A stretch of 42,555 bases of DNA from positions 1 through 42,555 of IMG/VR virus record IMGVR_UViG_3300045051_000191. One strand, 5' to 3'. The position numbers and the translations under genes were made by a program. Shown piece by piece: positions 24,135 to 30,743 of the stretch. Numbering within the stretch: position 1 is the first letter of the stretch; every line of letters begins with the position of its first letter. Source of the DNA: a virus. Below the pieces are notes generated by a model. The model was given only the letters and a program-made list of their open reading frames with translations, was not told where the DNA came from and made no database searches.

Positions 24135-24344
24135 TCACGCTTTAAGTCCCCGCAAGGCAGCGGTACCCAAGTGTGGCGACGGCGAGCCCGAATGGAGCGG
24201 AGCGGAATGAGGAGAGCGAGCGGAGCAGGGCATGGCTGCGGGTGGAATTATCCGCTCCCTGGAAGGATCCTTTATCAGCGTTCCGAAGGGATGGTGAGTC
24301 ATTCTGAGTTTTATCATCCGTGTTTCCTCTCCATGAGGTAACAT
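24135..24344 (-). CDS. Possible small protein, 69 residues
   Basis: The protein sequence (MLPHGEETRMIKLRMTHHPFGTL at the start, as residues 1-23, then low complexity rich in Pro, Ser and Ala) is not convincing alone. It is listed because its ATG at 24344 is preceded by GAACGCTTTATC (24350-24361 region) and a strong hairpin, the same 5' layout as the neighbouring early genes. Could equally be a non-coding RNA or remnant. Confidence 0.3.
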   Translation of the reverse strand: MLPHGEETRMIKLRMTHHPFGTLIKDPSRERIIPPAAMPCSARSPHSAPLHSGSPSPHLGTAALRGLKA

Positions 24345-24349
24345 CGGAG

Positions 24350-24385
24350 GATAAAGCGTTCAGGTGCTCATTGGGGCTTCGCCCC
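24350..24385 (-). promoter_or_regulatory. Hairpin and leader-like element upstream of the 69-residue frame
   Basis: GGGGC-GAA-GCCCC (24373-24385) is followed on the minus strand by GAACGCTTTATC and an ATG. Compare GAACACTTTATC at 22861 and 21316. No clear -35/-10 pair upstream. Confidence 0.4.
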
Positions 24386-24530
24386 AGCCGCCTGGCTTCC
24401 CCTTTGGCCCTTAGGCTCGGCTCTGCTCAAGGTCTTTCGATGCCTCGGCACGGGGATCCTACTCATCTTTTCTCAAAAGTCAAGGATACTAGCGATACCA
24501 CTTTAGGAATTATTTGTATAAGGATAACTG

Positions 24531-24561
24531 TTGACAGCGTTCAACATGCCTCAGGTACACT
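24531..24561 (+). promoter_or_regulatory. Promoter of the rightward terminase-virion arm
   Basis: TTGACAGCGTTCAA (24531-24544) is an exact match to the recurrent motif on the plus strand. A TACACT box follows at 24556-24561, giving a 19-base spacer, longer than ideal for sigma70. The first gene of the plus arm starts 23 bases further on. Confidence 0.6.
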
Positions 24562-24584
24562 GTTACGAGTGAAACCCAGGAATC

Positions 24585-24836
24585 ATGCTCCCCACGGGAA
24601 AAGAGATTTCCCAAATGAGTGCCGCTCAGTGTGCAATGGTGAAAGCCAAGATGCGCGAGCGTTGGGTGGATGGGCCTTATTTCCGAAAGACATGGAAGCT
24701 CCTGTGCGATCAAATGCGAAGGAATGGCGTGAATCCTCCGAAGCGTCCACAAGTCAGAAAGATGAATGTCAGGGATCTCCCGATCGAGGAACAGCGGAAG
24801 ATCACGGCGGGGTGGGACAAGCGCAAGGCCGGGTGA
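24585..24836 (+). CDS. Hypothetical basic protein, 83 residues
   Basis: First gene of the plus arm. ATG at 24585 has AGGA six bases upstream. Basic, Lys/Arg-rich, with a helical segment (SAAQCAMVKAKMRERWVDG) and a Pro-rich middle (NPPKRPQVRKMN). No family recognised; small size and position before the large terminase suggest packaging or DNA binding but that is only inference. Confidence 0.65.
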   Translation: MLPTGKEISQMSAAQCAMVKAKMRERWVDGPYFRKTWKLLCDQMRRNGVNPPKRPQVRKMNVRDLPIEEQRKITAGWDKRKAG

Positions 24837-25057
24837 GCAAGACCAATCCCGGTCGAATGGACTGGACTGAGATACTGGCGAAGAACGGAACACCCGAACC
24901 GCCTGGCTATCGGGAGACTGTTGAAGCCATGCGAGCCGCTGGGCGTATCGGGAAGCCGAAGAATGAAGTCAAGGCAGAGAAGAAAGAGCAGCCTGAGAAA
25001 CAACCAAAGGTGGTGAAGGCTGGGCCTTCCAGTAAGGCGAGAAGGCGGTATGTTTGA
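24833..25057 (+). CDS. Hypothetical protein, 74 residues, GTG start
   Basis: GTG at 24833 overlaps the preceding stop (GTGA), implying translational coupling; ATG at 24857 is an alternative. Residues 9-40 (DWTEILAKNGTPEPPGYRETVEA) look ordered, followed by a Lys/Glu-rich tail ending RRRYV. Function unknown. Confidence 0.6.
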   Translation: MSKTNPGRMDWTEILAKNGTPEPPGYRETVEAMRAAGRIGKPKNEVKAEKKEQPEKQPKVVKAGPSSKARRRYV

Positions 25058-25317
25058 GCGGTGGTTGCCACCGTTCAAGTGCTCCGATGACCCAAGCCCG
25101 CGACACGTCCTGGGGCAAGACTCGGGGCGCATTCTTTCTGGATCTGGAAATGTTGGCCCTGGCCGATGTGCCTGCTGGCTACATCGTTGAATCCCTCAAG
25201 CGGAAGGGGCTTGATGTTGAACTGATCAACAACGCGATTGTGCCGCCCGAAGGCATGGTGCTCACCATCACTCGGGAAGCCCGCACGGTTGTTGTGCGCT
25301 GGCGGCAAAGAGCATGA
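25054..25317 (+). CDS. Hypothetical protein directly upstream of the large terminase
   Basis: The frame opens at TTG 25054 (87 residues, overlapping the preceding stop); ATG at 25087 (76 residues, MTQARDTSWGKTRGAFFLD) is the other likely start and has no clear ribosome-binding site. The part FFLDLEMLALADVPAGYIVESLKRKGLDVELI looks well folded. It shares ATGA with the terminase gene. I do not recognise it as the small terminase; a better candidate is at 27478..27744. Confidence 0.65.
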   Translation: MSGGCHRSSAPMTQARDTSWGKTRGAFFLDLEMLALADVPAGYIVESLKRKGLDVELINNAIVPPEGMVLTITREARTVVVRWRQRA

Positions 25318-27116
25318 GTCTTGGCCTCACGCTACCGCAGTTCATCACGAAACTGATGCGTGAGTTGAGCATGGCTCGGTATCCGACGCCTGTTCAGTTG
25401 CAAATCCTTGACTACATTCAAGGTGCGCCAAGCATGGCTCAGGTTGACATGATTCGCCCGAAGGATCCGGGCGAGTTGTGGCTACCTGGCAAGGTCAGCA
25501 ATCGCAAGATTGTGTGTGGTTTTCGGGGAGTCGGAAAGTCATTCCTGACGGCAGGCACTGGCCTGTGGTGGCTTGACGAGGATCCCGATGAAAAGCTCCT
25601 ATTCGTTAGTGCATCCGGTGGCTTCGCAAAGAAGATCACCACATGGATGCTGACCACCATCAAGACGGTGCCGTGGCTGGCTCATCTTCGGCCCGATACA
25701 AGGGACGGTCGATACAGCAACATTGAGTTCGATGTTGGCTGCTGCCTCAACATTGAGCAGAGCCCATCGGTCAGGGCGGCTGGTATCTACGGACAAGTCA
25801 CCGGATCGCGGGCATCGAAGGTCATTGTTGATGACTGCGAAACGCCGCAGACGTGTTTGACCCAGTTGCAGCGGGAGAGGTTGAAGGCTGGCCTGGAAGA
25901 ATGCGAATCCATCCTCAAGCCCATTCCGACTGCTGCTGTTTACTACCTGGGGACGCCTCACGCTTCGGCTGAGTCTGTGTACTTCTTCCTCAACAAACAG
26001 CGCGGCTACGACATGCGAATGTGGCCGGCAAGGGTGCCGGAGAAGCGTGAGCCATACAAGGGAATGTTGGCCCCCAACATTGACAGGCTGGTTGACGATA
26101 ACGCCGGAAAGCCGACTGATACCCGATTCAGCGAAGAAACGCTGCGCGAAAAGCAACTGAGCATGAGCCCCGCAAAGTGGCGGCTCCAGTTCATGTTGGA
26201 TCCGACGCTGACGGATGCAGAGAAGTTCCCGCTCAAGTGCGCTGATCTGATTGTTGCCACCCTGGACGACACGTTGCCAGAGGTTGTGATGCTTGAGAAG
26301 CACCACAACTTTGCATTGCCGGATCTCCCATGTGCCGGCATGGGGAATGACACCACGTTCTACCGGCCCAGCCTGATCGAGGGGACGGTACGGGCGGCCG
26401 ACGTGCCCACGGTGCTGATTCTGGATCCCTCGGGAGGGGGCGCGGACCAGTTCGCCTGGGGCGTCCTGTCGGCCTGGGGTGGCAACTTCTACCTGCGGGC
26501 ACTCGGGGGGCAGCGGGGGGCCACTAGCGATGCGATGTGGGAACGGCTGGCCCAACTCGGGAAGAAACACAGCGTCAAGCGTGTGTTGGTTGAGTCGAAC
26601 TTTGGCGGCCTGGCTGTGTGGGAGCAGGTTGGAAAACCGTTCTTCCAGGCAGCAGGGCACCCCGTCACCTTTGAGGGGATCCGAACTGGCGGGATGCGAA
26701 AGGAACTGCGGATCATCGACACACTCGCCCCGGTGGTTCAGACGCACAGGCTGATTGTTGACCGTCGCATCATCGAGGAAGATGCGGAAATCTTCAATGA
26801 TGCTGAGGATGATGCAGCGGCCTCCTACAGCTTCATCTATCAGTTCACACGGATCACTGAGGTTAAGGGCTCAATCCGGCATGATGACAAGCTGGACACT
26901 GTTGCCCTTGGTGTTCAATTCTTCCAAGAACAGGCGGCACAGGATCAGCAAGTTCAGCACGAAAAGCGCAGACATGAGTATGCCCTGGCTGCCTTGGAAG
27001 ATAGCCAGGGCTATTCGTTGTTGAACGCGAATCGGATGGCGCTGGGGATGACGTTGGAGCAGGCCAGGCTGGCGGCTGCCAGTGACACTACCGGCAGCAA
27101 CTGGCTTGACCGCTGA
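25314..27116 (+). CDS. terL: Terminase large subunit (T7 gp19-like DNA maturase B)
   Basis: A 600-residue packaging motor (T7 gp19, 586). The ATPase domain has Walker A GFRGVGKS (about residues 69-76) and Walker B KVIVDDCE (about 171-178). The nuclease domain begins at about residue 370 with TVLILDPSGGGADQFAWG, carrying a catalytic Asp, and has later acidic residues (HDDKLD, about 523-528). ATG at 25314 overlaps the upstream stop. Its stop is immediately next to the stop of the convergent minus-strand gene, with no terminator between. Confidence 0.94.
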   Translation: MSLGLTLPQFITKLMRELSMARYPTPVQLQILDYIQGAPSMAQVDMIRPKDPGELWLPGKVSNRKIVCGFRGVGKSFLTAGTGLWWLDEDPDEKLLFVSASGGFAKKITTWMLTTIKTVPWLAHLRPDTRDGRYSNIEFDVGCCLNIEQSPSVRAAGIYGQVTGSRASKVIVDDCETPQTCLTQLQRERLKAGLEECESILKPIPTAAVYYLGTPHASAESVYFFLNKQRGYDMRMWPARVPEKREPYKGMLAPNIDRLVDDNAGKPTDTRFSEETLREKQLSMSPAKWRLQFMLDPTLTDAEKFPLKCADLIVATLDDTLPEVVMLEKHHNFALPDLPCAGMGNDTTFYRPSLIEGTVRAADVPTVLILDPSGGGADQFAWGVLSAWGGNFYLRALGGQRGATSDAMWERLAQLGKKHSVKRVLVESNFGGLAVWEQVGKPFFQAAGHPVTFEGIRTGGMRKELRIIDTLAPVVQTHRLIVDRRIIEEDAEIFNDAEDDAAASYSFIYQFTRITEVKGSIRHDDKLDTVALGVQFFQEQAAQDQQVQHEKRRHEYALAALEDSQGYSLLNANRMALGMTLEQARLAAASDTTGSNWLDR

Positions 27117-27473
27117 TCAGCCCAGTTCGGTGATCAGCAGTTCACCATCAGCGGCACCCTGACGAATCGCGGCGATCGTGTTCTGACCGGGGGCAAGCTG
27201 GATGGTCAGCCGCTCATTCACTTCGATGAACGGACTGGTTGCGACGGCGGTTGTCGCGCCGGTACCGATCAGGAATCGAGCCGGGTTGAGGCGGCATCGG
27301 ATGCTCAGGGCGCGGGCGCCGGGTGTGATGGGGACGCTGGCCGATGCGATACCGGCAGCAAGGAACCGGCTGCCGATGATCGGCCCCAGTTCATCTTCCA
27401 GTGGCCGTTGGCCGGTGGGAGCGATGACGGCATTATCCCCCAAGGGGGAATCGGGAATGGTGTAGATCGTCAT
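27117..27473 (-). CDS. Small beta-rich protein, 118 residues, possible virion component
   Basis: Starts at ATG 27473 (MTIYTIPDSPLGDNAVIAP), 4 bases after the TerS-like stop. The sequence alternates hydrophobic and small residues with many Pro and Gly (SVPITPGARALSIRCRL, TIQLAPGQNTIAAI), suggesting a beta-sandwich such as a decoration or stabilising protein. It is convergent with terL, the stops being at adjacent bases. Function not established. Confidence 0.7.
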   Translation of the reverse strand: MTIYTIPDSPLGDNAVIAPTGQRPLEDELGPIIGSRFLAAGIASASVPITPGARALSIRCRLNPARFLIGTGATTAVATSPFIEVNERLTIQLAPGQNTIAAIRQGAADGELLITELG

Positions 27474-27477
27474 GGGA

Positions 27478-27744
27478 CTAATCGGGTGAGTTACGCATGA
27501 TGCGCTCAAGTTCTTCTGGAGTCGGTAGTTCTTCCTCCAGTCTCTTGAGTGTGGGGCTTGTCCTGATGCCGGCGGTGATGTGATTGTCTTTCAGGAACTT
27601 GATCGAAAGGCTGATCGCTGCCAGCTTGACTTTCACATCTTCATCCTGCATCAGTGTGCTGAGGTTCTGAGCGGTCGAGCCGTGAAGGCTGCTCAGTTCA
27701 TCTTCACTCGCCTTGGGTCGATTGACTTCCTCCGGCGCTTCCAT
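27478..27744 (-). CDS. terS: Probable terminase small subunit (T7 gp18-like)
   Basis: An 88-residue acidic protein; T7 gp18 has 89. The central helix VKVKLAAISLSIKFLKDNHI (about residues 39-58) followed by a TLKRLEEELPTPEEL tail resembles podoviral small terminases, which typically contain a KFLKDNxI motif. It would recognise concatemer DNA and regulate TerL. Unusually it is on the opposite strand from terL and beyond its 3' end. Assignment by pattern only. Confidence 0.6.
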   Translation of the reverse strand: MEAPEEVNRPKASEDELSSLHGSTAQNLSTLMQDEDVKVKLAAISLSIKFLKDNHITAGIRTSPTLKRLEEELPTPEELERIMRNSPD

Positions 27745-27763
27745 TGCGGTAGTCTAGCGGTAG

Positions 27764-27777
27764 TTGACACCATTCAA
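27764..27777 (+). promoter_or_regulatory. Recurrent motif TTGACACCATTCAA upstream of the large virion genes
   Basis: Exact consensus match on the plus strand, between the divergent TerS-like gene and the gp15-like operon. No -10 box at 17 bases. An 18-codon frame starts 3 bases downstream. A phage RNA polymerase promoter for late plus-strand genes is inferred. Confidence 0.5.
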
Positions 27778-27779
27778 TC

Positions 27780-27836
27780 ATGGCCAAGGCGAAGGGCAAG
27801 GGTTGCAAGGGCGGCAAGGGCGGCAAGAAGTATTGA
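27780..27836 (+). CDS. Tiny Lys/Gly-rich peptide, 18 residues
   Basis: ATG 27780 to TGA 27836 encodes MAKAKGKGCKGGKGGKKY, six bases before the next gene start. It is very basic and begins right after the recurrent motif, so its mRNA leader would be almost absent if that is the promoter. It may be a real DNA- or RNA-binding peptide, or a leader peptide. Length prevents a firm call. Confidence 0.45.
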   Translation: MAKAKGKGCKGGKGGKKY

Positions 27837-27842
27837 TAGCCA

Positions 27843-30740
27843 ATGACTTTCTCCAGGCCGCAGTCATCGCCGGTTGACGCATTTGTTCGGCCCGCAAGAC
27901 CGAATGAGCCTCAAGCGGCACCCCGTCAGGTAGTCACACAGACGCCGAATGGTGGCGTTCGCATCGTCAATCTCGGCGGTGGTGAATCGAATGCGGCTGC
28001 TGCTGCGCGGTTCTTCGACACCATCTTGCAAGTCGCTCCCCCGATCATCGAGGAAGTGAGCATCGAGCGGGCGAAACGTCAGATCGGTGAGATCACTGAC
28101 AACATGGACGTGTCGGGCCTTGTTCGCAGTGGCGATCAGGCGACCATTGGCATGTTGCGCCAGTTGTCGCCACGGGCGCAAGACATGGTGAATACCGGAC
28201 TGGCGAAAGTCTTTGCCGGTGACTATGCGCGGAACCTCGCCACCCTGGCGACCCAAGACAAGGCGATCCAGACGCCGAAGGGTGATGAGGAAAGCGAGGA
28301 AGCATTCGCTCAGCGAATCGCTGCACGTCGCGCTGTCATTCGGGATCAGGCATACCAGCAATCGGGCCTGGCCAATCTGTCACCCCGTTACAGGGGTGCG
28401 GTTGCCCTGGATCTCGCGCAGGCTGACAGCCTGGTGATGAATGACGTTCGCAAGATTCAAGGGGAGAACTACAACAAGCTCCAAGACAGCAAGCATGTTC
28501 AGATTGCGAAAGGATCCTTTGAGACTCTGACGCAACAGCGGCTGCTTTTCGCCCGTGATCAGGGCATGATCAAGGGATACACCGAACAGCAGCGGCGGGA
28601 GCTTGTTCAGGGAATCATCGATTTCCCTGCTGAGTTCATCAACAGTGTTGCCCCGTTCGCCACCCCCACGCGAGCAATGGAACTGCTCACAACGGGGCTG
28701 AGGAATGCATACACCGATCTGATCGGCCAGGAACGCTGGGAGGATGCTGCTTCGCTGTTGCACACGGCGAAGATGATGACCCAACAGCCTCTCACGTCAA
28801 GCACGGTGAAGGGACTCGATCTGTGGAGCGTTCCCATCAGTGACTCGGGGGCGACCTTCGGGACTCTGATCGCCTCATTGCAGGCTGAGTTGAAACCGCG
28901 AATCGAGGAAGCACAAGCTAAGGCGACGTTTCAACAGGAGATCGCCCCTGTCCTCTCCCGAATGCTCCAGGGCGATCCCACGGCCGATGGCGATTTCAAG
29001 GCTGGTTTGCTCCAGTGGGTCAAGAATCCCGATGACCTTGGCCGCATCATCAGCTACGGGGCGCAGATCAGGGGGCTCAGGGATCAACCCACGGTTGCCC
29101 AGGAGCGAGAGATTGCCCGAATCCGCTATCTGCAATCGAAGGAAGGTGCAGACATTGGCGCACTGAATGACAAGATCGCGGCCAGCACCATTCTCACTCC
29201 GAATCAGCAGGCCCAGCTATTCCTCAAAGATCAGCCTGAGCCTGATCAGGTGACGGCGCCGATCGCCAGGGCTCGGGAGTTCAATGGGACTCGCATTCAG
29301 GAAGCGGCCATGAATGTTGCTCAGGCCCGAATCGAAAGCGGCTCGGTATCGGCCACCGATGCCGAAGATGTTGGGCGTGAAACGCTGATCAACCTCACCA
29401 ATCGTGCTACCACGGCCACCGAACAGCGAGTGCGCCAGGGTGTTGCAGCCGGTCGCACGTTTACCCAGGATGAGGTGAATCAGATTTTCCAGAATGAGAT
29501 TCGCTTTCTGGAGCAATCGCAACTGAAAGCCCTGAACAAACAGCCTCCACAGCGGCCGAATCCTCAGCAGCAGATTCAACAGGAGATCAACTTTGTCCAG
29601 CGTCAACTTCAACAGCGTCAAGGAAGGCCCGGTGTCGAGGTGTTTCCACCTTCCGTCATCGATGCCGCCAGACAGAATGGCATCCCGGTGAATGATCGGC
29701 GCCGGCTTGAGAAGTTCTTTCTGGAAAGGATGGGCAAGGTCATGGGACCGGACGGCAAAACGCCCATCATTCCTGATCCCGGCAAGCTGTGGCGCGACAT
29801 GCTGCGCCAGTCGAATCCCAGGAGCCAGAACGTCAGGGGGAACACCGACCTATCGAGGGGCACCAGCCTTCAGCCCGTGGCCAATCTGATCCAGCGTTTC
29901 GCCCCTGATGCCTTGGGCGGCCAGGGCGGGGCCACGGCGCAGCAGTCCAGGCCGGCATCCCAGCAGTCATCCGGCCAGCGCCCCCAGTCGAGCCCGGTGA
30001 TGGATCTCGCCGCTCGCGTTTTCAACGGTGTGTTGAGCGCGGCGGCAAATGTGATCGCCCCTCCCGCCATGGCCGCGCAGCAGCCGCTGGTATTTCAACA
30101 GAACATGCCGGCGATGAATGCCGCATTCCGGCAATCAGGCGGGCGGGGTGCCGTTCCGAACAGGCTTCGTCAACCGCCCCTCCCGCAACTCGCCGCCATG
30201 ACTCCTGTACGCCCCGTCCCCCTGGCAATCACCAATGACAAACACCCGTTCTTCGTCGCCATCGGCATCAATGAGGGGACGCGCACGGCGGACGGTGGAT
30301 ACACGCGCAACTATTTCGGGCACACTGATCCTGGCGATGGCAACCGCAATGTGGGGACTGTATCTGGCGGTGGTGCCCGTGGCGGCGGTGGTACTCCACA
30401 GCAAGTCGATAAAAGGTGGGCGGGCAAGCTCACACAACAAGCGATGCGGGCGGCGCCGGTTCTGGTGAATGCTGGCATTCCCAGAAACACACAGGCATTC
30501 AACCGCCTGATGTTCAATTATCTGGATCTGATGGTGCAGTCTCCGGCCGCTGCTGGCGACTTCCTCAAGAAACTTCCACGGATGCGTCAGGAAGGATTCA
30601 CCATCGAATCGATAGCCAAGGCCCGCACTGACTCTTACTATTATCCCGATGGTCGATGGGGCGCAGTCTGGCCCTATGCACGAATGCTGGCTGATCAGCG
30701 TTCCCGTGCCGGCACATTTGACTACAAACGGAGACTTTGA
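27843..30740 (+). CDS. Large internal virion protein with lytic-transglycosylase-like region
   Basis: A 965-residue protein, T7 gp15-like by position (747 in T7). Mostly Gln/Ala-rich helices (residues 1-640), a low-complexity Gln/Ser/Pro stretch (about 680-785), then a conserved-type block HPFFVAIGINEGTRT (about 800-814), with YFGHTDPGDGN shortly after. I recall this block from cyanopodovirus virion proteins; the Glu in GINEG could act as the general acid of a peptidoglycan-cleaving domain. The C-terminal 100 residues are helical. It probably enters the envelope during DNA ejection. Three bases separate it from the next gene. Confidence 0.8.
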   Translation: MTFSRPQSSPVDAFVRPARPNEPQAAPRQVVTQTPNGGVRIVNLGGGESNAAAAARFFDTILQVAPPIIEEVSIERAKRQIGEITDNMDVSGLVRSGDQATIGMLRQLSPRAQDMVNTGLAKVFAGDYARNLATLATQDKAIQTPKGDEESEEAFAQRIAARRAVIRDQAYQQSGLANLSPRYRGAVALDLAQADSLVMNDVRKIQGENYNKLQDSKHVQIAKGSFETLTQQRLLFARDQGMIKGYTEQQRRELVQGIIDFPAEFINSVAPFATPTRAMELLTTGLRNAYTDLIGQERWEDAASLLHTAKMMTQQPLTSSTVKGLDLWSVPISDSGATFGTLIASLQAELKPRIEEAQAKATFQQEIAPVLSRMLQGDPTADGDFKAGLLQWVKNPDDLGRIISYGAQIRGLRDQPTVAQEREIARIRYLQSKEGADIGALNDKIAASTILTPNQQAQLFLKDQPEPDQVTAPIARAREFNGTRIQEAAMNVAQARIESGSVSATDAEDVGRETLINLTNRATTATEQRVRQGVAAGRTFTQDEVNQIFQNEIRFLEQSQLKALNKQPPQRPNPQQQIQQEINFVQRQLQQRQGRPGVEVFPPSVIDAARQNGIPVNDRRRLEKFFLERMGKVMGPDGKTPIIPDPGKLWRDMLRQSNPRSQNVRGNTDLSRGTSLQPVANLIQRFAPDALGGQGGATAQQSRPASQQSSGQRPQSSPVMDLAARVFNGVLSAAANVIAPPAMAAQQPLVFQQNMPAMNAAFRQSGGRGAVPNRLRQPPLPQLAAMTPVRPVPLAITNDKHPFFVAIGINEGTRTADGGYTRNYFGHTDPGDGNRNVGTVSGGGARGGGGTPQQVDKRWAGKLTQQAMRAAPVLVNAGIPRNTQAFNRLMFNYLDLMVQSPAAAGDFLKKLPRMRQEGFTIESIAKARTDSYYYPDGRWGAVWPYARMLADQRSRAGTFDYKRRL

Positions 30741-30743
30741 GCC

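Noticed and set aside
24135-24170. CTTTAAGTCCCCGC looked like a tRNA T-arm remnant and possible attP
   Set aside because: No acceptor stem or anticodon arm can be folded around it, and it is 5 kb from the integrase gene.
25599-26747. Minus-strand frame of 382 codons opposite terL
   Set aside because: Antisense shadow of the large terminase; no motifs and unusual Pro/Arg/His composition.
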